Positions 22,910 to 34,637 of a stretch of DNA of 64,000 bases are shown piece after piece (position 1 is the stretch's first letter; the number at the start of each line of letters is the position of its first letter). The notes beneath the pieces were generated by a model that was not told the origin of the DNA, did not search any database, and worked only from the letters and a program-made list of their open reading frames with translations. The position numbers and the translations under genes were made by a program. The DNA is from Capillidium heterosporum (lineage: Eukaryota; Entomophthoromycota; Entomophthoromycetes; Entomophthorales; Capillidiaceae): assembly GCA_016630905.1 (NCBI GenBank), contig WBMQ01000012.1, positions 1,240,001 through 1,304,000 of the forward strand, in the 5' to 3' direction.

Positions 22910-24060
22910 GTTCTGTATCGTACCCACTATCCCTTCCTTTGACATCATTGCTATCTTTATTCGTACCACTTGAGGCGCTACTTTGACTACCTTCAACGCA
23001 CCACCCTCCTGTGATACCGCGTCAATAAATATGATTATCTTGTCCTTAGTTGACTTCCCGTTGTGAGCTTTCACTCCAAACTGCCAGTTCGGACTTTTGA
23101 AGAGCTCAACTACGCTTACTACTGGAGTGTCGTTTTTACTTTGATAGTCCTGTTTTATACAGTCCCGTATACGGCAAGTCAATTTACCTCTCGAGTTTTT
23201 TCAAGAACCACATTGAGCGTTAAAAGGATTGTACGGGAACTTCGATTAACCCAAGAGGGAGTGGATGCAGCACCTGTTTTAGCTAGTGTAGTTACGATTC
23301 GACTTTGAGTTAGGTTCAAAGTGCATTAAGATGAAGTGCAATAGTGGAGATAGCAACCTGAAACTGAAAGGTAGATACCACTACGGCTATAGAGCACCAT
23401 ATATTTAATTCATTACTTTGCCAAGCAAAGAAGGCCTATCCGATATCGACAACGAGCTGGCGCCTGTCTCTGAATGAAGCAATCGAAGTTGAGGTATAGC
23501 TTTATGCTTTAAGCAGCATGCAACAAAGACATAAACGTAGAACAAAATCAGTAGCTAAAGGTGATCATTTCGTAACGAAATGGTAAAGTATTCATTTAAA
23601 GTGGTCTAGTCACATCCAACTCAGTGCTAAAAAGCTTTATGGATCTAGTATACATCGGCCAAAAGTAAAAGTTGGGATTTGTCTCGTTTCTTAGTATATC
23701 GATACTTGAGGCTTCATATCTTGTAAGAATCTTCATGTCAGTGCTTTGAGCACTGTTGTCGTCGGTGTTGTCATTATTGATTGAGGTAGAAAGTCGTAGG
23801 CTAAACCAAATTGGAAGCGAATCAACCATAGCCGGACTGATAGGATTGGTAGGTGCTTCGACTTTAGTACAGTTGCTGCTTTTAGGGCGATTGATGATAG
23901 TAAAGTTTGAGAGCAACTTTGGCAAAAATTACCCTCAAGTGATTTACATTGGTACTATTCTTGCCACGTTCCAGTTGTATTTCAACCGCTGCTGCTTCTG
24001 CGATGTAACCAGCTGACTAAACCACCGTTCTTGACAATGCTTACAAGTCCAAAGTAAATT
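22910..24060. other. GC-richer unassigned segment, possibly gene remnants
   Basis: Less AT-rich than the spacers, with overlapping open frames on both strands. Plus-strand 23063-23308 reads a hydrophobic stretch (YYWSVVFTLIVLFYTVP) but has no ATG. Plus-strand 23756-24016 and minus-strand 23596-23925 are open but also lack an ATG start. I recognise no family. It may be a decayed gene or short exons of one that I cannot assemble. Confidence 0.3.
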
Positions 24061-27000
24061 TTCTATTTTGAGGTGAGGAGTCAAACGGTTGTCGAAGTGG
24101 ATCGGACATTCAGCTTTCATCATCTAAAGGTGTTCGATTGGAGATAGAAGAAACAAAGCAGAGCTCGATTTTAAGTTGTCAGGTAGTTGTGGAAAGTAAG
24201 AGTAATATGATGACTTTTAAAAGATAGATATACGATATATTAGCATAATAAGCATAAAATAGAAGATAACTATGCTTTTATATACTTTATTTTGTGTACT
24301 AGAAATTCACAATAGGCCAAGTAGTATGTTGACAATTGACTGGGGTTGCTTATATCTATAAAATATATCAATAGTTTGCTAAGTTTATAAAGTATAGAAT
24401 CAATAGCCATCCTTTAAATCCTACTACTTCTGTTCAAATTTACTCTACATTTATCTGATAGAGCTGTAAGGAAAAATGTAAAAGTAAAAGGAGATAGTGT
24501 AAAGCTTTGAAAACATTCCTCTCAGATATCAAAGCTTTTACTATAAAGTTTAAAATACATCGCTTGTCCATTATCTATGTTCTTCAATAGAAATCAGGCA
24601 ACATACCTTTTAATTTGTAAATTTAACTTGAGGCCTTTAGCATGGGAATAAGATCGATGGACTTGAGTGATTCTATTGTAATGAAAAGGGTTTAAGAGGG
24701 GTAATGGAGGAGCATCACTCAAGCCAAAACAAGATAGGGTTTATTGCCTTTAAAGCTAAATTGATGAGTACCTTATAGATGACCGATATGTATAGCTTGG
24801 CAAAGATAGGGACCTCTGCGAAAGATTAGTGAGCTGTTAAAATCCCTCATACTGACAAATGAAAAAAGTATATTTGTATTTGGAGTGGTATTAATGGTGT
24901 TGTCTAGGACAACTTGCAAATCTTGTAAGCCTGTTTGGTAGATTATTTAAATACTAGTGCCAAGAATCAAAATTAGCTGAAGTTATAAATCACATGTCCC
25001 AAGAGCAGCGTACTATTCTCTTTAAATCTAATTAATAAAGATAGTATATAATACCTTTTACAAATATATGATAGGTGCTTATATTAAGATACAATAAATA
25101 GAATGGTACCAAATTTTTTGTAAAATAAAATATTCTATCAATAACCATCCTTGCCATCTTTTATTTCAAAATGTTGAATCTACTGGGATAAATTAAAATA
25201 AGTATACCAGGGTTGTATAGATAATTATCATCTTCATTCTAACTTATACAAGCCTTCTTTTATATATAGATATATAAGTAGCTTTCAACTCAGAGCCAAG
25301 AAAAAACTATAAACTTATATAAACTTAAAGTTGACAATTATAACCATCGTTGGCCATTTTGAATTTTACATGTAGCTCTCGACTTTAAACTCAGACCCTT
25401 TGTGAAAGACAGATTGGGTTCCAAATAATGGTGTTTAAACTTTGAATTCAAAGGGTATCTACAGGTCAATAAAGCTTATGTTAACTCATATTCCCTTACC
25501 TTACAAATTATACAGACATCTTTCCTTTGTTATGATGAAATATGCAATAAAGTCAAAACATTTACCTTGAAAACACTCTAACTCTGTCTGTTGTACTCTA
25601 TCTACTTTTCTATTGTTGTAAATAAACATTCCAAACTAACCTGTTGTAAAAATAAATTTGATTCAAGTTTATCAAAATGACTGGAATAAACTTATTTGAA
25701 GCGTAATCAATCCAATATTTATTTTCGTATTTAGAAAATAAATGCACGCAGTAGGGGAATTGTTAAATCGGATATGTATTGAGTTTTATTATAAACTCAC
25801 CATTATAGTTCATTATCCCGCATAGTAGTGTATCGATTTGTAAAGTTAGCATATATTACAATAAATGTTTCTTGATGATTTCCCCTAGCCTCTTGACAAA
25901 ACCTTGACTGGGACCATGCCATATAGGCTGCTATTACTGTGAAAACCAAGTTACTTTGTGGAGGGACAGAAGCTTACATTGGATAGCAACTCTAGAATCT
26001 TATCATTTTTGACCTGTAATAATACTGTGAAATGCGCATATCTACATGATCTAATATAGAAAGTTCCCTATACCCAAGCTACATTTACTCGGATATTAGG
26101 GATTCAAAAATTTTTATAATTAGATTTTGCTACTCAAACCTTGACAAAAGTAAAAGCCAAAAATTTCACTCCATGCCTATCTAATCTACCTGGTAGAAGC
26201 ATCACTTATCTGCACAAGATCTTGACAGTAGAGTTGAAAGACGGCTATACAACAAAGATTAAGGCTATAGTCCATTATATTTGACTCGCGGCTACTTGGA
26301 AGCGCTTACTCTACTACAAAAATTACTAATTCAAGCCAGCTAATACATTGTGGATGCTTAGTTTGCTTTGAATTATAATTGTATTTGTTGGAATGTGACC
26401 AAAGTTAAAGATATATAAGATCATGTATCGGTACAAAGGGTGGTATGGGCGTTCCGAGTCCATATTATCTATAAAGCGAATGTTCCCAGCTAATAAATCT
26501 AGATAAATTTCAATTAGTAGCAGGAATTATCTGTGTAAAAGTGCATCAGCTGGTTTTATCGCTGTTATAATTAGCGATTATTGCTTATTATTCTCAAAAT
26601 CTTATCTAAGCCAAGTATACTGTTTCCGCTAACCCAATTTAAGTCTAGCTTATGGTTGGGCCATTGTTTGTTCAAGAATTAGTGGACTAAACTTTAAGGT
26701 GTTTAGTTATAGCTAAATCTAGCTTTTCAGAACAAAGTGGTGAATCGCGAAATTCTAGCTCAAAATCAACAGACTACACCTCATCTAAAGAATTCTTAAA
26801 TCAGATGATGGGAGATAACTTGGGCTCATTAAAATTTTTGTCAGTTGAGTTGTCGCCCTGGCAAATAAAATAACGTGATCTAAAAATATAACCTAGAGTC
26901 AAGCCAATGTGATTTTAAAACCAATCTAGTTAGAGAATCAGAAGGCTAATTGACCTGAAAACTTATACCAAACATAACACCACTAAAGGGAGACTTGGCC

Positions 27001-27145
27001 GTTCACAACTAGTAGGAAGTTTCAACAAATTCAACAGCAAACTACATCTATCTTTTCGGAACTATGCCTTATTGCAAACCAAAGATTTAAAGGTTCGCCA
27101 TCATGTGAACTTTCTGCTTGACAAACCCTTGAGTAGAGTTTCCAG
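24061..27145. other. 3-kb AT-rich spacer
   Basis: No ORF of note, tRNA or clear repeat. The last few hundred bases are the promoter of the peptide transporter gene. Confidence 0.6.
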
Positions 27146-27153
27146 TATAAAAG
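27146..27153 (+). promoter_or_regulatory. TATA box of the peptide transporter gene
   Basis: TATAAAAG, 63 nt upstream of the ATG at 27209; the leader between is A/C-rich, as in highly expressed fungal genes. Confidence 0.6.
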
Positions 27154-27208
27154 CCCCAAAAAACCCTTAGTTTTCAAACAAACAAACACTCATCACATCT
27201 TACTAACC

Positions 27209-28837
27209 ATGGACGACAACAAGTCACCCATCGCTTTCGAAGCGAACCTAAGCGAACGTGAACGTCAGCTTTTGGAGCAGGAGCGTATCATCAACGCCGA
27301 ATTAGATGCCAAGCTGCAAGCTAACCCCAACAAGTTCCCCAAGGCCATCTACTTCATCCTACCCAACGAGTTCTGCGAACGTTTCTGCTACTACGGTATC
27401 AAGAATTTGCTCAACCAGTACATGAAGGGTGCCTTCGGCTTAGCCCCTCACGTAGCTAAGGCCCAGACCCATTTGTTCAACGGTCTAGTTTACATGTTCC
27501 CCCTAGTAGGTGCTGCTGTCTCTGACTCCTTCTTGGGCAAGTACCACACCATTGTCTATTTCTCCATCGTTTATTTAATTGGTAACACCCTGCTCTCTGT
27601 CTTCTCTATCAACAACTTGCTGGCTCCTTACGGTCAATACCCCTTCTGGTCCTATATCTTACCCGCTCTGCTTATCGCCATCGGTGCCGGTGGTATCAAA
27701 CCCTGTGTATCTTCCCATGGTGGCGATCAGTTCTTACCTTCCCAGACCTTGCTTATGGACAAGTTCTTTGCCCTCTTCTATGTCGCCATCAACGTCGGTG
27801 CCTTCATTGCCCAGTATTTGACCCCCTACCTCAAGGACTACGTCCAATGTTTCGGTACCCACTGCTACTTCATCGCCTTGATCATCCCAACCGGCTTCTT
27901 CGCCATTGCTCTAGGTGTCTTTATCTTCGGGTTCCGCTACTACCGTATTGTCCCCCCTCAAGGTGAATTCTTGCCTTGGAAGGCTTGCAAAGTTGCCTTT
28001 ACCGCTCGCTCCAAGTACTCCAAAGCTTCCAACGCCGAACGTCAAGCTAAAGGTCACTGGCTCAAGTTCGCTGAAGATGAGTACGGTTCTGAATTCGTCG
28101 AGGAGACGCGTCTATTCGGTAAAATTATCGTCATGTTCATCCCCGTCATCTTCATGTGGGTTCTGTATGATCAGAACGGTACCGAGTGGCAGAACCAGTA
28201 CGAGCATATGGAACATACCTTCCTTGGTTTCATCCCTATGCCTACCGAAGCTAGCTCCAACATCAACTCTGTACTCATCATTATCTTGGTTCCCCTCCTC
28301 TCCTACTTTGTCTACCCCTTCTTGGAGAAGCGTGGTATCCGTATGCCATTGTTGACTCGTATGATGTGCGGTTATTTCTTTGTTATCCTTGCTTTCGTCG
28401 TTGCCGTCATCTTACAGTACTCTGTCGATGCTAACATCGCCACCTACGTCGAGAAGAATGGTGTTCAGGAATCTTGTTATGCTTGCCTTAACGGTACTCT
28501 ACAGCTGCCCCAGTGGTTCCTTTTGTCTTTGGGTGAAGCTATGATCTCGCCAACTGGTGTCCAGTTCGCTTACACTCAAGTTGGTAGACAGATGAAGGCT
28601 TCTGCTACTTCCATCTGGTTGTTGACTTCGGCTCTCGGTAACTACGTTGTATTGATCTTGGAATACGCCATCGGTGATTCCATCTCCACCACCAGCCATC
28701 AGTGGACTTATATTGGTATTTCCACTTTCTTCTTCATTATCTTTGGTTTACTGTCCAAGTACTGGTATGTATCTAAGGAGGATGAAGAGGCTGCTGCCGC
28801 CATTGGAAATGATGTTACTATTGCCTTGAAGGAATAA
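27209..28837 (+). CDS. PTR2: Proton-coupled oligopeptide transporter (POT/PTR2 family)
   Basis: Plasma-membrane importer of di- and tripeptides driven by protons. Single exon, 542 residues, about 12 hydrophobic segments. The proton-coupling motif is present as EFCERFCYYG (about residues 51-60), with GAGGIKPCVSSHGGDQF and FYVAINVGAF further on. Late helices include LPQWFLLSLGEAMISPTG, the substrate-site region typical of the family. The N-terminal 45 residues and the C-terminal tail are charged and cytosolic. Codons are strongly biased to C-ending forms (GCC, ATC, TTC), unlike most neighbours, suggesting high expression, which the TATA box and A/C-rich leader also support. Diverged copies lie at 50531 and 53221. 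Substrate range is inferred from the family. Confidence 0.93.
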   Translation: MDDNKSPIAFEANLSERERQLLEQERIINAELDAKLQANPNKFPKAIYFILPNEFCERFCYYGIKNLLNQYMKGAFGLAPHVAKAQTHLFNGLVYMFPLVGAAVSDSFLGKYHTIVYFSIVYLIGNTLLSVFSINNLLAPYGQYPFWSYILPALLIAIGAGGIKPCVSSHGGDQFLPSQTLLMDKFFALFYVAINVGAFIAQYLTPYLKDYVQCFGTHCYFIALIIPTGFFAIALGVFIFGFRYYRIVPPQGEFLPWKACKVAFTARSKYSKASNAERQAKGHWLKFAEDEYGSEFVEETRLFGKIIVMFIPVIFMWVLYDQNGTEWQNQYEHMEHTFLGFIPMPTEASSNINSVLIIILVPLLSYFVYPFLEKRGIRMPLLTRMMCGYFFVILAFVVAVILQYSVDANIATYVEKNGVQESCYACLNGTLQLPQWFLLSLGEAMISPTGVQFAYTQVGRQMKASATSIWLLTSALGNYVVLILEYAIGDSISTTSHQWTYIGISTFFFIIFGLLSKYWYVSKEDEEAAAAIGNDVTIALKE

Positions 28838-31800
28838 TCTAATAAACTAATCTTTTTTGTTTTTTAATTATAAGGCTCTATTTCAACGTTTTAAATAGAT
28901 ATAGTTTGTTTTTGGGTCTATCAGCAGTAGCTTGCAGTATACGAATCTTTTGCTTTAGTAAAATTAGTCTTATCGCCTACTTCAAAATTTTCCTAAGCAC
29001 TGCTTCTACATCTTTGGTTAGGATGTGAGTTTCTTTTACAAGTTTCTCATTAAGAAGGTGCATAAGTAGGTAGTTGGAGATACTATTTTGTTTTTATTCA
29101 ATGGGCATTTTTAGCATATAAATTTACAAGCAAAAATATCTATTAAATAAAATCAGAATAATATAGTTGATTAGATAAGAGGTTTAGTAACCTCAAACTG
29201 GCAGAGATTTGCTTCCTGGTATTGATACTTAGAACTGTAACCAACATAAAAAGTAGGTTTCAATTTTTGAAGCAATATCAAATTATTTGTCAGTATCAAA
29301 TTCAAGAAAACAAATTGTTTGTGGCAATAAAGCAAGTTGAAAATAATTGTCCACAAATGGTGATGGGAAATCACCTAAAGCTTAATAACGAATATGATGA
29401 AAATAAAATTTATCATATTTATCAACCTCGTAATTACTACTAGATAGTTTTTCATTAGCCCTAAACTTTCACCCTTATCCAAACCTCTCCCTTAACTACC
29501 TTTACCTCTATCGCCGCTTAGTAGATGTACGTCGCTGCCATTCAAATTACGTATGCATTTCCAAATCTCTATTTACAAGCTTATCGTTACAGTCTAGCTA
29601 ATAATGATATAAACGAAGATGTAGGAGCCCGACACCGCCTAATTTAATTTTCAAAGCTACTGACACCCCAAAGATATATGAAACAATTTCAAAACATTCT
29701 AGCTTAACCTAGGATCACTAAGGTAATTGTGTTTGTAATATAATCGGTTCATCTTATGCCCAGAGATGCCTCCCAGCTCAACTGCCTTGATGATGGCTTC
29801 AATTCTATCATAGTAAATTGATTTGATCCAACCAAACGATTTGACTCAAGGTAGCTCATTAAATCTAGCTTGGCTAGTTCCAGTCTACAGTAGCCAATTT
29901 TATTATCACGCTGACCTTTCTTCTTATCGAATATCTTACCTTTATTTCAATGATAGCTTTCAAAGTAAGGAAATGAGTTGAGGTATCCTGAAATGGGAAT
30001 CTCTAGTCCAGATACTTTACCCAGGTAGTATGAATTTGATATGATAGAAATGAAAAACTACCCAGATACTATTCCAAGATAAAGTTTAAACTTGAACTTT
30101 TAGCTGTAAGGCTAAGTTGAACCCTTCTAAATCTACAGCCTTGTTACCAGTTTACCACTTTTACCTATATCTTTAGTATTAAAATTGGAAAAAAAGTCAT
30201 GGTAGAGTATTAAATTAAAATCCTTTAACTACAACCTACAAACTATCATTAGTTTAATTTGGCCTAGCCAGCATACTGCTTTAGAACCCAACTTCAACTG
30301 AAAACGGTATCAACTCAAAGGTGATATCCAAGCAGCCCAAGTAACTTCTTGCTATCACCCTCATCACCTTAAACGTACCATCAATCCTAGTTTTAAACTC
30401 AAATTATAGAACTTAGTCAAAAGTAAAAAGGTTGGTTGGACTCTACCACTAAATTGAAAGATCAGTAAATATGCTTTAGCAACCTACCTGAATAGTGTAT
30501 GCACATCCTTAAACCTCTTTGAAACGAATTGATTACACAAAGGTAGCATAACGACATCTCTATATTATCTTTAATAAGCAAGTAGTGATACATTAGCAGT
30601 TGTTTAAAATAAGACTACATTTCTATCGATAAAATCGTCAGCTTTGAAAATTCAGCTTTCATCTGCCTTACCAATTGTTTCTTGGTATCTGCATTCTGCT
30701 GTGCATCTTGAGAGTGGTTCAAACTTACATCACTATATAAAGTTATTTTCCAATACCATTAGAAGCCTTGATGTATCCAAAACTCTATTCGAAATTAACT
30801 ACCAAGTTACTATCTCAAATAAGTAGCTACACATCTTACAGCTGATACCGCATCCTAGTTGGCTAAAGCAGCACTTACTGCTGTATTCAAAGATCTTTCT
30901 TTCAATACAGAACTGTTGTTAACACAAAAGCTACCTAAAGCTTTAGTAATTTAATGTAATTTTGCTTTTCTAATAAATTTAATTAATTAATTATATGTAT
31001 ATTGTTTCAAAATGAATTTTATACTATAGTTTAGCTTCGATTAGTATAGGATACGAAGCATATCCTAAATCTCATTAAACCCTGGATCTCCTCTTAGAAT
31101 GAATCATACAGGTGATTCTTACCTAAACTAAGGAAAATAGTTTTTTACTGGCATTTAGTATCGGTCCTCACCAAAATTTGAAATACTATAATGTATAATA
31201 TCCAATTTCCAAACGTTAATCGAAATTCCAGTGTCTTGAAGTATATCCACTGCTAATCTAAGCATATAGTTGATATTTTTCAACATGGCAGTCTTTTTAG
31301 CCTATCCAAATTTGCTCTAGATGAATGTAGATTCCAAACTTTTCGATACTATAGCAACTGTAATCAATATAATTTAAAGCTATTCAGTAGGAAGAAAGAG
31401 TATAAAGCCTTTCTGGAACTTATTTTACACTGTTGTCAAAGAATTTGTACCCAGCACAATCTGTATGATGAAGGCTATAGTTTCAAGTATCGACGTTCAG
31501 CTCAAACTAATTTTATACCCAGAAAACCCTGCCCAAAGAAAATTGACAAATTTAAACTAAAATATCGCCACATAAAAGTAAAAATGTGGCTTTATCGGTG
31601 CGGAAATTTTAGACAGTGCCATAAAGCCGTTATTTGCCCTGAGACTTTAACATTTGACTTAGTCTTACTATCTCTGTCTGATCGGATAGAGTTGCTATTG
31701 TAGCTTATTAGCAAGTAGGCTCCAAGCAAGAAATAAATTTACTAACTTCACTTCCACGTGAAAAAATACTTTAAAAATGATTTCTGACAATATCCTTCGC

Positions 31801-32145
31801 CCTCGCTTCCATTTTCTGTCCTTTTCTTTTATATACCTATACCTATTTTTAATAAACTTTTCATCTTTCGCAGGGATCAAAAACGCTGTAGCTTATCGTA
31901 TGCTATTCTAGATATATACAGTTTTTATATAGGCTACACTGTACAACTAACGCACCTTTAATATACATAAAGTTGAAAATATATAATCAATCGAATTAAC
32001 AAAGTTAAAGTTTTACCCTATATAAGCTGCTGTGTTTCAAACAAAGTATGCTTTATTCAAAAACAAAGAAATTTGTAGGGTGCATTCCTTTTACTCAATA
32101 ATCAGTATTCTAATAAAGAATCAACACCATTAAATCAGTTTGGAA
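28838..32145. other. 3.3-kb AT-rich spacer
   Basis: An AATAAA-like signal lies just after the transporter stop. Otherwise I see only random short ORFs; none begins with ATG and carries a motif. Bounded on the right by the piggyBac-type element. Confidence 0.6.
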
Positions 32146-34376
32146 TTAACCCATAGACGACGGCGTGTATGCATATGCATACACGAAATATAACTGGAAT
32201 TTTCTTAAAATCTAGCATATGTAGCAGAAAAAAATTGCAGGAGGAATATATCCACCTTAGTGCAAAGTACCTATAATTCATATCGTTCATTATTTAGTAC
32301 CTTATATGGAAAGTTATATCAAAAATAAAAGTTATAAAAATGGATAGTTGTTGATATCGTAGGTGATATAGCTGAGAATACTCAAAGCAAAAGAATTTAT
32401 CACATCGGCTGCATCAATATTTTACTGCTTTGCTATTATATCTTGCAAAACTTGTGCTTTTAGAAATATAAAGTCTTGAATAGCAAGATATGCACCTTTT
32501 TTTGGCAATCTGCCTTCCTCTGGGACCTCTTGTAGAATATGTCTAGAACCATTCCGATCAACTTAGACTTTATAATTGATTTCCTGAAATCAAAGATCTT
32601 CATCTTAGACCCAGTGCATTCCTTATATAATCTAAAAGCGTTTACTACCTCCATTTGGCATACAGTATGAAAGAAAGTCCGAACATACTACTTGGTTGTT
32701 CTGTGAATATATGGACTTTAAACAGTCAATTAGTCAGATACATCTATATAAGTCTTTTCAGAATTGTAGTGAACTACTTTAGGCTTTTTATCAACTTTGG
32801 TAGCATTGTGGATAGTTGAAATCATATAGACATCCATTTTAGGGTCATGATGCCGTTTTGGTTTTATTCTGCAGCTATATCTCCTTTAGTCAAAGCTGCT
32901 TGAATTACACTATGTGATAAACCAGACCTATTATATTGAATGGTGCCTATTAAGTTAGTGTTTTTATGTAATAATCTTTTAGCAAGTACCAACCTGGAAT
33001 ACCAGCTATCAACATAAACTTTCCGACTTGCCCCGGTTAGATTATCCATCAATCTCATAACTACTTCTTCACCAGCAAGTAATTTCTTTGGTCGATACTC
33101 TCTTCTATAATAAATATATAGATCATAAGTGTAACCGTCCTTACAGCAAAGTTTAAAAAATTTAATGCCACAACAACTCCATTTAGAAGAATTGAACTGA
33201 CGGAAGAAGATATGACCACGGAATTTCACCAAACCTTCATCAATACAAACAGTTTCCCCAGGACACAAGAAGTTTACATTATTTTATAAAAATATCCATA
33301 AAATGTTCGACTTTCTCTATAAAATAAAGGTAAATATATACATACCATTGTATCTACCTAATATTTGCCAACTTTCAATTTGGCTATTGTTACAAAGATG
33401 CAATGCCTTCATCAATTCTTCAAATCTCTCACAGGCCATAATATTTCTACAAATAGAATACCCTCCAAAAACTATGTCAGAAGACCAATAGTCGCGAAGG
33501 GTAGGTAGCTTGATAAAGCCCATTTGTAGTGTAATACCCAAAAACACAAGTATCTCATCGGCATCTATGTTGGTATAGATGAAATTAGCCTTATGTCCAT
33601 ATCGATTAATTTCAGTCACTATATGGCTGAAAAGCTTATCAGTTATTAATAATCGGTAGTAGTCATGGAATTTACAATTCTCCATCAATCCAATGCTAAT
33701 TCCAGCCTTAGGGCCATGAAATGACTCTCTAACGGGTTTAATAATATCTGAAGACCATTCATCAATTTCAATCTCTGGTACATTTAAGTCACTATCAGGG
33801 CTGAATTCCAAAGTATACATAATATGCTCTTGGTCATTCTCTCCATTAATGTCATTATCAGAGCTGTAGCTTGCACTATAAACAATTGATTCAAAGGTAT
33901 CGCCATTGCTGCCATCATCTTCATCCCCACTGCTAGCTTTGTCTTCAGATATATTGCTATATTACAATGGATTATCGTAGATTAGGGTAGTATTTTCACG
34001 TTAAGTTAAAATTTTGTAAATAAGGTGAAAGCTATATATGAATATATTGATTGAACTAACATCTATATATTTTCATTATAATTTTTATATAATAAAGCGT
34101 TTCATTAATTTAAACTCAGTATATAATAGTAATAAAAAGTTAAAAGCTTTTATCATATATGATGAAGATTATACATCTTTTTAGTTTTAGTTAAATATCA
34201 AATTCTTTGATAAAATTGATCATATATAAAATCAATTACACAAATAAAATTTCAAACTTTCAATTTCTTTTGAACAATTTTATCTTTCATATATTCAAAT
34301 ACATATACAGTTTTTTTCAGGTTTTTGGGATCCTTTTGAAAAGTTACTAAAAAGTAATCCATCACCTATGGATTAA
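32146..34376 (-). mobile_element. Decayed piggyBac-type DNA transposon
   Basis: About 2.2 kb. The left end is TTAA followed by CCCATAGACGACGG (from 32150); the right end reads CCTATGGATTAA (to 34376), an inverted match with mismatches. TTAA target sites and a CCC start are the piggyBac signature. A perfect 22-bp palindrome sits just inside the left end (32164-32185). The transposase relic lies on the minus strand between. The left boundary is convincing, the right one less so because its terminal match is short. Confidence 0.6.
32460..33976 (-). pseudogene. piggyBac-like transposase remnant
   Basis: Reading leftward: an acidic Ser/Asp-rich N-terminus (from about 33970), then the 33820-33317 frame containing EILVFLGITLQMGFIKLP and DYWSSDIVFGG, typical of the DDE_Tnp_1_7 domain. 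A frame change near 33300 leads into CPGETVCIDEGLVKFRG (catalytic-Asp region) and VYVDSWYSRLVLAKRLL (second Asp region) at 33268-32864. An in-frame stop follows GDIAAE, then the frame shifts to DVYMISTIHNATKVDKKPKVV. The C-terminal part (EVVNAFRLYKECTG) is open in 32654-32460. At least one stop and two frame changes mean the protein cannot be made. A GTATGT...TTATAG stretch of about 30 nt near 33340 might be an original intron. Confidence 0.85.
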
Positions 34377-34637
34377 TTGTATGTTAAAATTATTAAATAT
34401 GGCACAGCTAAATCAAAAGTATATTTTAGCCACCTTGAAACAGATTCTAAATGCCCAAGTCAACTTATTGGATTTACAAAGTGTGTGGAGATCAAATATA
34501 CATTTATCAGTAACTGATAGAAACTTAGTCTATTAGATCCCTTATAAGTTTAGAGTGTAAATTTAGGAACACATCAAAAATCAAAAGGAAGTCAAAAGAT
34601 ATAAATGTAGGGCATTCTATCTTAGAGCGATCGAAAA

